64,000 nucleotides of DNA from Rohdeia mirabilis (lineage in GTDB: Bacteria; Planctomycetota; UBA1135; GCA-002686595): contig CP036290.1 of NCBI GenBank assembly GCA_007750655.1, positions 3,472,001 to 3,536,000 on the forward strand, read 5' to 3'. The first letter of the stretch is position 1. Each line of letters begins with the position of its first letter. The notes below the pieces were generated by a model. It was not told the DNA's origin and ran no database searches. It saw only the letters and a list, made by a program, of their open reading frames with translations. The position numbers and the translations under genes were made by a program. Shown here piece by piece: positions 16,921 through 25,123 of this stretch.

Positions 16921-18073
16921 CGGCGTCGTCGGACCAGGTTTCGGGCGGAGCAGGCGCCGCGACGGGTGCGTCGAGCACGGCGTCGTCCCGCTCGAGACCG
17001 AGGCAGATCCGGCGCAGTTCGGCGCGCACTTCGCGGTGCCAGGCCTCGAGTCGCGCGCTGCGGCTGCCCTCGGACGCCGCCGCCCCGCCCATGGACTGGT
17101 ACGTGGCGTCCAGCGACAAGAGGTAGCGGCCCAGGTCGCCGGCCCGCGGATCCGCGAGGAGCGCCGCGCACCCGAAAGCGATCGAACACGCGGCTTCGTG
17201 CTGGTCGTCGATCGCCGTCTCCCCCGCCACCTCGAGAAGTGCCTCGGGCGCCACGTCCGCCGAGCGCCGCGGATAGCGCACCTCGACGACGGGAGCACCA
17301 CCGGTGCCGACCGTGCCCGCCGCTTCTTCGCGAACCGCGACGACCAGGGTTCCGGGTCGCGCGTCGATCGCGTCGAAGGCACAGATGCGGGCGACGAGCA
17401 GCGCGACGCCCTGCGCTGCGTCGCTCGCACCGAGTACGGCGATCTCGAGGTCCACCGCTTCGAGTCCATCCTGCGGCTGGTCGACCGCGACGATTCGCAC
17501 GGTGGCGCAGGGCCCGTTCGCGTACGCGGCCTCGCCCGCGGCAGAGCCGGACGCGGCGGGTGTGTTCGATCCAAGAGCCGTTGCCGCGCGCTCCGAGCCC
17601 GCGTCGACCGGCTCGCTCGCGACTTCGCTCACCGCCACGTTCACCGCCCCCGCGCGCAGCGAAGCGGCGAGTCCCACCGCATCCACCGACCCCAGTTCCG
17701 ACCCGTCGCACTCCACGCGAACCGTGCGGCCTCTCGGCCCGGTGACGAGGAAGGTGCCGTCGTCGGTCGTCGAGCTCGAGGACGCCGAACCGTTCGTCGG
17801 CGCGAGCCACAGCTGCGGCTCGACGGCCAGCCGACGCGCGGCCTCCCGGAAGTCGCGATCGCCCGCGGCCACCGGCCCACCGAGCAACCACACGGGTGCC
17901 GCGATCGCCTCGGCGGCGAACCGCGTTCCGCGCTGCTGGTCCTCGAGCTTGGCCGCCGCGATCGCCGCGGCCACCTGACGGTCCATGGCGTTGCTCCCGC
18001 AGGCTGTTGCGGACAGGAGCACCACCGACGCGAGGGCCACGCCCTGGGTGTGTCGTGAGGTTCGGCTCGCCAT
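16913..18073 (-). CDS. Lipoprotein of unknown function
   Basis: This 386-residue protein has a lipoprotein signal: a basic start, a hydrophobic core V-A-L-A-S-V-V-L-L-S and a lipobox T-A-C-G with Cys at residue 25. The mature part is Ala-rich and acidic, with a Ser/Thr/Ala linker near residues 160-200 and a Cys-containing stretch E-A-A-C-S-I-A-F-G-C near residue 305. No known domain is apparent. It starts 63 bases after the stop of mtnP and is the last gene of the leftward run that begins with hpt, so it may be read from the same transcript. Confidence 0.7.
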   Translation of the reverse strand: MASRTSRHTQGVALASVVLLSATACGSNAMDRQVAAAIAAAKLEDQQRGTRFAAEAIAAPVWLLGGPVAAGDRDFREAARRLAVEPQLWLAPTNGSASSSSTTDDGTFLVTGPRGRTVRVECDGSELGSVDAVGLAASLRAGAVNVAVSEVASEPVDAGSERAATALGSNTPAASGSAAGEAAYANGPCATVRIVAVDQPQDGLEAVDLEIAVLGASDAAQGVALLVARICAFDAIDARPGTLVVAVREEAAGTVGTGGAPVVEVRYPRRSADVAPEALLEVAGETAIDDQHEAACSIAFGCAALLADPRAGDLGRYLLSLDATYQSMGGAAASEGSRSARLEAWHREVRAELRRICLGLERDDAVLDAPVAAPAPPETWSDDAGS

Positions 18074-18136
18074 GGATGCGCTGGGCTCGGGTCGCGGAAA
18101 CGGTCTACCTGTGCAGGAGCGCTCGAACGACGAGCA

Positions 18137-19003
18137 TCAGACGTACTTGTCGATCAAGAGTCCGAGTCGGTCGCGCGCTTCGTCGGGGATCGTCGTGGGG
18201 TCGGTCATGATCGCGTGGGCGAGCGCGCTCTGACAGCCACACGTGGGTGCCGACGTCACCGCGGGAACCGCCTTCATCAGCACGTCGCGCGCGTGGTCGA
18301 CGTTGGCGTGCATCGTCGCCACGACCTGTTCGACGGTCACGGCGTCGTGTCCCTCGTGCCAGCAGTCGTAGTCGGTGGCCATGGCGATCGTCGCGTAGCA
18401 GATCTCCGCTTCGCGCGCGAGCTTGGCCTCCTGCAGGTTCGTCATGCCGATCACGTCGGCGCCCCACGAGCGGTAGAGCTTCGACTCGGCCCGCGTCGAG
18501 AACTGCGGCCCTTCCATGTTCACGTAGGTCCCACCGTCGTGGACCTTCACCCCGGTCGATCCGGCCGCCGCGACGAGTGCCTCGCGCAGGTTCGGGCAGA
18601 ACGGGTCGGCGAACATGACGTGCGCGACGACGCCCCCGGTGTAGAAGGTGTCGACGCGGTGGCGCGTGCGATCGATGAACTGATCGACGATCACGAAGTC
18701 GCCCGGGACGATCTCCTCCTTGAGGGAGCCGACCGCCGACACGCTCAGGATGCGCGACACGCCGAGCTTCTTCATGCCCCAGATGTTGGCGCGGAAGTTC
18801 AGCTCGGACGGACTCACGCGGTGACCGCGACCGTGCCGGGGCAGGAACACCACCGTGGTGTCGCCCATGCGGCCGCGCAGGAACGCGTCGCTCGGCTCAC
18901 CGAAGGGCGTGGCGATGTGGATCTCTTCGAGATCGTGGATGGCATCCATCTGGTAGAGGCCAGAGCCTCCGATGATGCCGACGACGGTGTCGCTCGTGTG
19001 CAT
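18137..19003 (-). CDS. mtnP: S-methyl-5'-thioadenosine phosphorylase
   Basis: This 288-residue enzyme matches the MTAP/PNP family II in length and motifs: the phosphate-site start I-I-G-G-S-G-L-Y (about residues 10-17), R-H-G-R-G-H near residue 56, the purine/ribose segment Y-V-N-M-E-G-P-Q-F-S-T-R-A-E near residue 160, and G-M-T-N-L-Q-E-A-K-L-A-R-E-A-E. It cleaves methylthioadenosine with phosphate to adenine and 5-methylthioribose-1-phosphate for methionine salvage. The M-E-G-P-Q-F and M-T-N residues separate it from guanosine/inosine phosphorylases. It starts 15 bases after the truD stop, within a run that also holds hpt, so purine salvage is a shared theme. Confidence 0.92.
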   Translation of the reverse strand: MHTSDTVVGIIGGSGLYQMDAIHDLEEIHIATPFGEPSDAFLRGRMGDTTVVFLPRHGRGHRVSPSELNFRANIWGMKKLGVSRILSVSAVGSLKEEIVPGDFVIVDQFIDRTRHRVDTFYTGGVVAHVMFADPFCPNLREALVAAAGSTGVKVHDGGTYVNMEGPQFSTRAESKLYRSWGADVIGMTNLQEAKLAREAEICYATIAMATDYDCWHEGHDAVTVEQVVATMHANVDHARDVLMKAVPAVTSAPTCGCQSALAHAIMTDPTTIPDEARDRLGLLIDKYV

Positions 19004-19018
19004 GGCTTTGGGGGGGTC

Positions 19019-21325
19019 TTACTCGCTGTCCGTGTCCCTCGGGCGAGGGGGCCGTTGGTCCTGCCGTTCGCGGTCGGGCAGCGGTTCCTTCTGCGGACCG
19101 CGTCCGGAGCGGGTCGCGCCGTCGCGGTCGCCGAAGCTGGGGCGCTCGTCGCGGCCACGCTGTCCGCCGCGGTAGCCGCCGCCGCGCGAACGGTCGTCGC
19201 CGCCGCGGTAGCCGCCACCGCTCGAGCGATCGTTGCCGCCGCGGTAGCCGCCTCCGCTCGAACGGTCGCTTCCGCCGCGGTAGCCGCCTCCGCTCGAGCG
19301 ATCGTCAGCGCCGCGGTAGCCGCCGCCGCTCGAACGGTCGTCAGCGCCGCGGTAGCCGCCGCCGCTCGAGCGATCGTCGCCGCCGCGGTAGCCGCCGCCG
19401 CTCGAGCGATCATTGCCGCCGCGGTAGCCGCCGCCGCTCGAGCGATCATTGCCGCCGCGGTAGCCGCCGCCGCTCGAACGATCGTCGCCGCCGCGGTAGC
19501 CACCGCCGCTCGAACGATCGTCGCCGCCGCGGTAGCCGCCGCCGCTCGAACGATCGTCGCCGCCGCGGTAGCCACCGCCGCTCGAGCGATCATTGCCGCC
19601 GCGGTAGCCACCTCCGCTCGAGCGATCATTGCCGCCGCGGTAGCCACCACCGCTCGAACGATCGCTACCGCCGCGGTAGCCGCCGCCGCTCGAACGGTCG
19701 TCGCCGCCGCGGTAGCCACCACCACTCGAACGGTCGTCGCCGCCGCGGTAGCCACCTCCGCTCGAGCGATCATTGCCGCCGCGGTAGCCGCCTCCGCTCG
19801 AGCGATCATCGCCGCCGCGGTAGCCACCACCACTCGAACGGTCGTCGCCGCCACGGTAGCCACCACCGCTCGAGCGGTCGCCGCCGCCGCGGTAGCCACC
19901 ACCACTCGAACGGTCGTCGCCGCCACGGTAGCCGCCACCGCTCGAACGATCGCTTCCGCCGCGGTAGCCGCCGCCGCCGGAACGCTCGTCGCGTCCGCGG
20001 TAGCCACCACCGCCCGAGCGCGTGTCACCACCTCGGTAGCCGCCGCCGGGCCGTCCACCGCGCGTGCGCGCTCCGGCGTCGAATCCGCCGGCCGCGAGGG
20101 TCCGCGGGCGGCGGTGTTCGTGTCCACCGCGCTCGCCGCGCTCGTCCCGCTCTTCGCGTTCGCTGTTCCCGACCAGTCGCTTCACCACCAGGCTGGCGTA
20201 GGCGCCGCGCGGCAGTTCGAAGCGCACGCGCACCATCTTGAGCCCGCGGCTCTCGCGATCGTCCTCCGCCGGACGGACGCGCAGGTGCTGGGGAATCACG
20301 CGCACCGGGCGGCGCTCGGCCTTGAGCCCGAAGCCTTCGATGCCCTCGATGCGGTGTTGACCGGGCGTGATCCCCTCTTCGGCGAGGAGGTCGCGGTAGA
20401 GGTCGTACTCGTCGCTGTCGATCGCGTCGTCGAGCCCCGCACCGGGCAGCAGCAGCGAGTCACCGATCTCCATCGGCCACTTCGCACCGGGGCACGGGAA
20501 CGCGCCCTCGATCGACGACACCACGACGCGATCCTCGACCGTCGTGTTGCGGCGCACGCGCTCGGCGAGCGCGCGGTTGAACAGGTGCGACTGCCACGCG
20601 TACATGTGGATCAGTCGGATGCGCGTGGCCACGTAGCGGAACGCGCCGCCGAAGTCGTTGGGACGCTCGACCAGGTGCTGGAACAGCGAGCGGTGCTGGC
20701 CGCGGTGCTTGGCGTAGGCCAGGCAGCGGTCCCAATCGCCCCACGCGTCCAGGAGACCCGACTTGAAGCGCGCGTCGTGCGCCTGCTCGTACTCGGACTG
20801 CGCGGTCAACAGACGCTTGAGCGCCTCCTCCGCGCGGCCGGCGATCAGGTCCTTCGCCACCCAACCCTGGTTGTAGCGCAGGTTGCCGAAGCGCTGATCG
20901 TCGAAGTAGTTCGGCACGCCGACCTCGCGCACCACCTGCATGTTCTCGCGCAGGGAATGCAGCTCGTGGGAGTCGAGCGCGCGCACGGCGATGTCGAACG
21001 CGTTGCCGTCCGAGTCGGTGCTCTCGAGCGGCCTGTCCGCGCGTCCGACCGCCTCGATCCGCAGGTCGGGATCGGCGATGTCCACGCGCCGTCCGCCGGG
21101 GACGCTCATGAACTGGATCGTCACACCCTGGCGGTCCTTGAGCCCGGCCATCGAGACGTCGGCGGCCTCGACCCCGGCCGCGGTGGCCAGGATGGTGGCC
21201 GCCTCGGGCGACGTCAGCTTGCGCTTGGTGATCCGATAGACGTTGAAGTCCCCGGACGAGCCGATGTAGCCGTCGCGGAGAACCTCGCGCACACGGAAGT
21301 CTGTGGGTCGGAGCTTGAGCTTCAT
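19019..21325 (-). CDS. truD: tRNA pseudouridine synthase TruD family with long RGG-repeat tail
   Basis: This 768-residue protein has a normal TruD enzyme in residues 1 to about 400. The catalytic Asp64 lies in G-L-K-D-R-Q-G-V-T, followed by N-Y-F-D-D-Q-R-F-G-N near residue 142 and Y-A-W-Q-S-H-L-F-N-R near residue 252. TruD makes pseudouridine at tRNA position 13. From about residue 424 to 722 there are roughly 25 tandem 12-residue repeats of type G-G-G-Y-R-G-G-x-D-R-S-S, where x is D, N, S or A; a basic Arg/Pro/Asp-rich end follows. RGG/RGGY tails are generic RNA-binding, often condensing, elements; fusion to TruD is unusual. The ATG at 21325 overlaps the stop of the preceding pseudouridine synthase gene (ATGA), so the two are translationally coupled. 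Confidence 0.9.
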   Translation of the reverse strand: MKLKLRPTDFRVREVLRDGYIGSSGDFNVYRITKRKLTSPEAATILATAAGVEAADVSMAGLKDRQGVTIQFMSVPGGRRVDIADPDLRIEAVGRADRPLESTDSDGNAFDIAVRALDSHELHSLRENMQVVREVGVPNYFDDQRFGNLRYNQGWVAKDLIAGRAEEALKRLLTAQSEYEQAHDARFKSGLLDAWGDWDRCLAYAKHRGQHRSLFQHLVERPNDFGGAFRYVATRIRLIHMYAWQSHLFNRALAERVRRNTTVEDRVVVSSIEGAFPCPGAKWPMEIGDSLLLPGAGLDDAIDSDEYDLYRDLLAEEGITPGQHRIEGIEGFGLKAERRPVRVIPQHLRVRPAEDDRESRGLKMVRVRFELPRGAYASLVVKRLVGNSEREERDERGERGGHEHRRPRTLAAGGFDAGARTRGGRPGGGYRGGDTRSGGGGYRGRDERSGGGGYRGGSDRSSGGGYRGGDDRSSGGGYRGGGDRSSGGGYRGGDDRSSGGGYRGGDDRSSGGGYRGGNDRSSGGGYRGGDDRSSGGGYRGGDDRSSGGGYRGGSDRSSGGGYRGGNDRSSGGGYRGGNDRSSGGGYRGGDDRSSGGGYRGGDDRSSGGGYRGGDDRSSGGGYRGGNDRSSGGGYRGGNDRSSGGGYRGGDDRSSGGGYRGADDRSSGGGYRGADDRSSGGGYRGGSDRSSGGGYRGGNDRSSGGGYRGGDDRSRGGGYRGGQRGRDERPSFGDRDGATRSGRGPQKEPLPDRERQDQRPPRPRDTDSE
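19160..20055 (-). repeat. Coding tandem repeat array, 36-base unit, about 25 copies
   Basis: The 3' part of truD is built of 36-base units encoding G-G-G-Y-R-G-G-x-D-R-S-S. Units near the array edges are more diverged (S-G-G-G-G in place of S-S-G-G-G). Synonymous changes (ccgcgg/ccacgg, gatcg/gttcg types) scatter through the middle units, which points to selection on the peptide as well as repeat expansion. Reads on the other strand give a long Ala/Val-rich open frame that is a shadow. Confidence 0.9.
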
Positions 21326-22773
21326 CGCCGTGCGGGCCGCACCTTGGCCAACTGCTTGAGAACGCGGGTCAGATCGGGAGGGAGCGGCGCACGAACGCCG
21401 ACCCACGGGCCGCTCGTGAACGATGTGCCTTCGGCGAGGCCCGCGGGGATCGGGGCGGGGCCGGCGGCGAGTTGTTCGTCGGTGGGCGCGGAGCCCAGAA
21501 AGACGAGTGTGTCGGCGTGGAGCGTCAATCGATCGATGAGAGGCCGTTCGACGCGACCGCGCTTCGAACGGTACCCGCGTTTGATCGAGGACAACAGCAG
21601 AGCGTCGCGACGCCCGTAGAACGGGTCCACCAGGAGCGGGAGCCCGATCTCGGCGAGATGGACGCGGATCTGGTGGGTGCGACCGGTGTGCAGGCGGCAG
21701 CGAACGAGGCTGAAACCGTCGAAGCGCCGCTCGATCCACATGTCGGTGCGCGACGGCTTGCCGTGCTTGCGGTCGACGCGCATGCGGCCGGGGCGGCGGA
21801 CGTCCTCGGCGAGGGCCAGGTCGATCGTCATGACCTCCCCGTCCTCGAGGTTCGGGACGCCTTCGACGAGCGCCAGGTACTCCTTGCGCGTGTGGCCGCT
21901 GGCGAACGCGCTGCGCAGACGCCGTTCGGACTCGAGCGACTTCGCGACCAGGAGCGCGCCCGACGTGTCCTTGTCGAGGCGGTGCGCGAGGCGCGGGCGG
22001 AAACTCGGCAGTGCTCCGTCGGCAGCGGCGCGCGACCAGGCCAGCAGTCCGTCCGCCACGCACGCGCCCTCGCGAGCCCAGCGCTCGGGTTCGACGGCGA
22101 TACCCGGCGGCTTGTCGACCACGGCGCAGTCGTCGTTCTCCCACAGCACGGGGAGCGGGTCCGCGTCCACGTGTCGTTGGCGGAGCAGGACTTCGTCGCT
22201 GATGCTCGCGCTCAGTACCGAACCAGCGCGTAGGCGGTGGCTGGGCTGCACGCGTTGGCCGTCGACGGTGACGCGACCGGAGCGCACCTCTTCGCGCAAC
22301 GCCCCCTTGGCCACGCCCGGGTAGACGAGGCAGAGGTACTCGTCGATCTCGAGGCGGTCGTGTTCGTCCTCGACGACCAGGTAGTCGACGGAACCACCGG
22401 ACTCGGAGTCGTAGCCGGTCCCGGAGCCCTCCCCGCCGACGCCGGAACGGACGCGCACGCCGTCCGAGCCGAGGGACGCGTCGCCGCCGATCGTGCTCGC
22501 CTGCGCACCGAACGGGTCGTCGGCGGTCAGGTCGTCGCTGAACGCTTCGTCGGAGAAGACGCCGTCCACGAAGGCCGCGCCGGAGAAGACGTCGAGATCG
22601 TCGTCACCGACACGGTCGTCGGTTGCGTCCTTCGCGGCGCCGTCGTGCGCGGAGCATCCGTGACCCGTGGCGCCGTCCACGTCGACGCGCGCCGCATCCG
22701 CGGACTCGGGCCGCAGGTCACGCGACCGCGCCGCGTCGGGCGTCTCGCCCCTCTCGATCTCTCCCTGGTACAT
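21322..22773 (-). CDS. RluA-family pseudouridine synthase with acidic N-terminal extension
   Basis: This 483-residue protein starts at 22773. An S4-type RNA-binding region occupies residues 140-190 (L-C-L-V-Y-P-G-V-A-K-G-A-L-R-E-E-V-R-S-G-R-V), and the catalytic domain follows with D-K-P-P-G (about 220-224), the catalytic Asp267 in H-R-L-D-K-D-T-S-G and R-C-R-L-H-T-G-R-T-H-Q-I-R-V-H near residue 370. The family makes pseudouridine in rRNA or tRNA; which site cannot be told. Residues 1-130 are an acidic, Gly/Ser/Asp-rich extension not usual in RluA proteins. The gene lies 20 bases after hpt and its stop overlaps the truD start. Confidence 0.88.
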   Translation of the reverse strand: MYQGEIERGETPDAARSRDLRPESADAARVDVDGATGHGCSAHDGAAKDATDDRVGDDDLDVFSGAAFVDGVFSDEAFSDDLTADDPFGAQASTIGGDASLGSDGVRVRSGVGGEGSGTGYDSESGGSVDYLVVEDEHDRLEIDEYLCLVYPGVAKGALREEVRSGRVTVDGQRVQPSHRLRAGSVLSASISDEVLLRQRHVDADPLPVLWENDDCAVVDKPPGIAVEPERWAREGACVADGLLAWSRAAADGALPSFRPRLAHRLDKDTSGALLVAKSLESERRLRSAFASGHTRKEYLALVEGVPNLEDGEVMTIDLALAEDVRRPGRMRVDRKHGKPSRTDMWIERRFDGFSLVRCRLHTGRTHQIRVHLAEIGLPLLVDPFYGRRDALLLSSIKRGYRSKRGRVERPLIDRLTLHADTLVFLGSAPTDEQLAAGPAPIPAGLAEGTSFTSGPWVGVRAPLPPDLTRVLKQLAKVRPARR

Positions 22774-22793
22774 CGCTCGTCGGGATCGCCGCG

Positions 22794-23342
22794 TCAGGCC
22801 GAGGTGGTCGAGGCGAGCTCGGCGCGCAACACGCCGATGTAGGGCAGGTTGCGGTAGAGCCCGGCGTAGTCGAGTCCGTAGCCCACGACGAAGGCGTCCT
22901 CGATCGAGAAGCCGACGAAGTCCACGTCGATGTCGACGACGCGCCGCGACGGCTTGTCGAGCAGGACGCAGCCGTGCACCTCGCGCGCGCCGCGCTCGAG
23001 CAGTTCGGTGCGCAGGCTCGCCATCGTGCGACCGGTGTCGAGGATGTCGTCCACCAACAGGATGCGCCGTCCCTCGATGGCGCCGGGCGCGGGCAGGAAG
23101 TCGAGCTCGAGGCGCCCGCTGGTCGTGCCGTCGCGGTAGCTCGAGGCCGACACGAACGCGAGCTCCAGCGGAGCGTCGATGTGGCGGATCAGGTCGGCCA
23201 CGAACACCACGGCGCCGTTGAGCACGCCGATCACGGTCAGCGGCTCGGAACCGAAACGCGCCGAGATCTCCTTGGCCACCGTCGCGATGCGGGCCTGGAT
23301 CTCCGTCTCGGTGTGGAGGACGCGGTCGATGTCGGGGTGCAC
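22794..23342 (-). CDS. hpt: Hypoxanthine phosphoribosyltransferase
   Basis: I place the start at GTG 23342, giving 182 residues, the normal HPRT length; upstream in-frame sequence lacks family similarity. The PRPP-binding loop is I-L-L-V-D-D-I-L-D-T-G-R-T-M (about residues 94-107), and the flexible-loop S-S-Y-R-D near residue 67 and late V-D-F-V-G-F...V-V-G-Y-G-L-D-Y motif are also in place. It converts hypoxanthine or guanine plus PRPP to IMP or GMP in purine salvage. It heads a leftward run with an RluA-family synthase 20 bases downstream. Confidence 0.9.
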   Translation of the reverse strand: MHPDIDRVLHTETEIQARIATVAKEISARFGSEPLTVIGVLNGAVVFVADLIRHIDAPLELAFVSASSYRDGTTSGRLELDFLPAPGAIEGRRILLVDDILDTGRTMASLRTELLERGAREVHGCVLLDKPSRRVVDIDVDFVGFSIEDAFVVGYGLDYAGLYRNLPYIGVLRAELASTTSA

Positions 23343-23900
23343 GGGAAGAGTCTGTCGGGGAGCGGCGGACCGCGGAGTGTAGCAGTCCGCTCCCCCCCGG
23401 GCCTCAACGCGATCCCTGAGGCGGGCCGTGGCGTCGAGCACGGGTGCGGGAGCGGTTCGCGCGCAGTCGGAGGTCTCGGCGCCACCCGCCGCGGCGCGCG
23501 AGTGCCCGCGGAGCGCGAAACCGGGCTCCCGGGCGGTCCGGACGCCGAAATGGCGGCGATCGGTCGAAACCTGGCGGGCTGCGGGACGTCTCTGACGCAG
23601 GAGCGCGGGGTGGACGAAGGGGCACCGTGCCCCCCTTGGGCCGTCGGCCGGACACCTGGCTCCCCCGCCTCGGCGGACCGAGTTGTTCCGGCCCTCCTGC
23701 TCGACCCACGCGGAGCAGGTGCCACACTTCGCGGCTGCCACACTCTGCGCCCGCCACACTCTGCGCCGCACACCACCACGTTCGACGCCCACGCGCCGCC
23801 ACGAGACCCTCGACCGGCGAAGGATGTGCTCGAGCGCGGCCCCGAGGGCCCGACGGCGCTCGGCCAGCGGGCATCAGCGGGCCCCCGAACCAACTCTCCC
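23343..23900. other. Non-coding gap between divergent genes, with short direct repeats
   Basis: The 558 bases between the hpt start and the coiled-coil gene at 23901 hold no supported gene. A set of near-direct repeats lies at about 23717-23775, where tgccacact and cgccacact type words recur three times (ccacacttcgcgg, ccacactctgcgc, ccacactctgcgc). Both promoters are expected here; none could be fixed by eye. Confidence 0.45.
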
Positions 23901-24425
23901 ATGACCGACGAACGACCCACCGCGCGCCGACGGCGCTCCGTCGACGAACGCATCGCCGACCTCGAGAAGCAGATCGAGGAGCAGAAGCAGCGCCTGGAAC
24001 GGAAGGCCCGCCGCGCCGCCAAGAAGCGCGAGCTGCCGAACTCGATCAAGCGCATCCCGCAGCTCGCGAAACGCCTGCGCGCCTTCGCCGACCTCGCGGA
24101 AGCCGACGGACGGGCGGACCTGTCCACCTCGGTCTCGATGTTCCTGGCCGGACTGCAGCGGGTCTACGACGAAGAGAACTCGAAGCGCGCTGAGCCCCTC
24201 GTCGCACCGAACGACGAGACGGACGGCGCTGCGATCGACGCCGGGCGTTCGACGAGTCGCGCGTCCACGGACGACCGTTCGCGGTCCGAGCTGACGCCCG
24301 CCCCGCGGCGACGCGACCTGCGGCCGGCCACCGAAGCCGAACGACGCTTCGACGAACGCCTGCGTTCGGTCGCGCGTCCGGCGGATCGCTCGGGCGACGA
24401 CGGACCCAGCGTGTGGGAACGCTAG
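23901..24425 (+). CDS. Hypothetical charged coiled-coil protein
   Basis: This 174-residue protein has no signal peptide or membrane segment. Residues 12-48 form a strongly charged heptad stretch (D-E-R-I-A-D-L-E-K-Q-I-E-E-Q-K-Q-R-L-E-R), residues 50-100 look helical and more hydrophobic, and the last 75 residues are disordered, Arg/Asp/Ser-rich. No family was recognised. The following Nudix gene starts inside its last 13 bases, so the two are probably co-translated. The start ATG at 23901 fits the hydrophilic lead. Confidence 0.65.
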   Translation: MTDERPTARRRRSVDERIADLEKQIEEQKQRLERKARRAAKKRELPNSIKRIPQLAKRLRAFADLAEADGRADLSTSVSMFLAGLQRVYDEENSKRAEPLVAPNDETDGAAIDAGRSTSRASTDDRSRSELTPAPRRRDLRPATEAERRFDERLRSVARPADRSGDDGPSVWER

Positions 24426-25036
24426 GCCCGGACTGCGGATCGGACTCCGGATCGGACGCGGGCGCGGGCGCGGGTTCGAGCGCCGATTCGCACCCCGATC
24501 GCCCGCGCGTCCTCGGGACGCGCGAGCTGTGCAGCACGCGCATCTTCTCGGTCCATCAGGAACGCGTCGTACTGCCCTCGGGCCTCGAGCAGGATCTCGC
24601 CGTCGTGCGGCACGGCGGCGCCGTCGCGGTGGCCGCCGTCGGTGCGAACGGACGGTTGCTCGTGGTGCGGCAGTACCGACATGCCGTCGGTGACTGGCTC
24701 GAGGAAGTGGTGGCCGGGCGCCTCGAGCCGGGCGAAGAGCCGCTCGCGGCCGCACGACGCGAGCTGGAAGAGGAAGCCGGCATGCGCGCCGAGCACTGGC
24801 GTGAAGTCTCGACCTTCTTCCCCGCTCCCGGCTTCTGCAGCGAACGCATGACGCTGTTCGTCGCCACGGGACTGCGCGCGGCAGGGCCCGACCGGCTCGC
24901 GCCCGACGACGACGAGGAGATCGAGGTCGCGTGGCGACGACCGCAGGACGTGCTCGCGTCGGCCCGGGATGCCAAGACGCTGGTGGCCGCGGCGTTCGTG
25001 CTCCGCGACGGGGCGGCGGACTCGGGGCTCACCTGA
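24413..25036 (+). CDS. Nudix hydrolase, ADP-ribose pyrophosphatase-like
   Basis: This 207-residue protein starts at GTG 24413, 13 bases inside the previous gene. A Gly/Ser/Asp-rich lead of about 32 residues is followed by the family core. The Nudix box runs from residue 102 to 124 (G-R-L-E-P-G-E-E-P...R-R-E-L-E-E-E-A-G-M), matching G-x5-E-x7-R-E-U-x-E-E-x-G-U and holding the metal-binding glutamates. The sequence before it (L-V-V-R-Q-Y-R-H-A-V-G-D-W-L-E-E-V) and the S-T-F-F-P-A-P-G-F-C-S-E-R-M loop after it resemble ADP-ribose pyrophosphatases. It most likely hydrolyses ADP-ribose or a similar nucleotide sugar. The lead may be unneeded; a start further in is possible. Confidence 0.85.
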   Translation: MGTLGPDCGSDSGSDAGAGAGSSADSHPDRPRVLGTRELCSTRIFSVHQERVVLPSGLEQDLAVVRHGGAVAVAAVGANGRLLVVRQYRHAVGDWLEEVVAGRLEPGEEPLAAARRELEEEAGMRAEHWREVSTFFPAPGFCSERMTLFVATGLRAAGPDRLAPDDDEEIEVAWRRPQDVLASARDAKTLVAAAFVLRDGAADSGLT

Positions 25037-25123
25037 CGCCACGTCCGGGGCGCGCGCTCGACGGCGCTCGTCCGACGGTGCGTGTCCGACGGCGCGAGTC
25101 CGCAGCTGATCCACCGACGCCAC

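Noticed and set aside
19160-20055. CRISPR array
   Set aside because: The 36-base units are directly joined without spacers and encode a regular protein repeat in frame with truD.
18215-21619. Plus-strand open frame of 1134 residues, Ala/Val-rich, opposite truD and mtnP
   Set aside because: It is the complement of the GC-rich repeat array and of well supported minus-strand genes, with no domain of its own.
23343-23792. N-terminal extension of hpt by 150 residues
   Set aside because: The extension has no similarity to phosphoribosyltransferases and the GTG at 23342 gives the normal family length.
25030-25123. Repeated cgtccgacgg-like words between the Nudix gene and the beta-propeller-like gene
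   Set aside because: The copies are short and imperfect and do not form a regular array or hairpin beyond what high GC gives.
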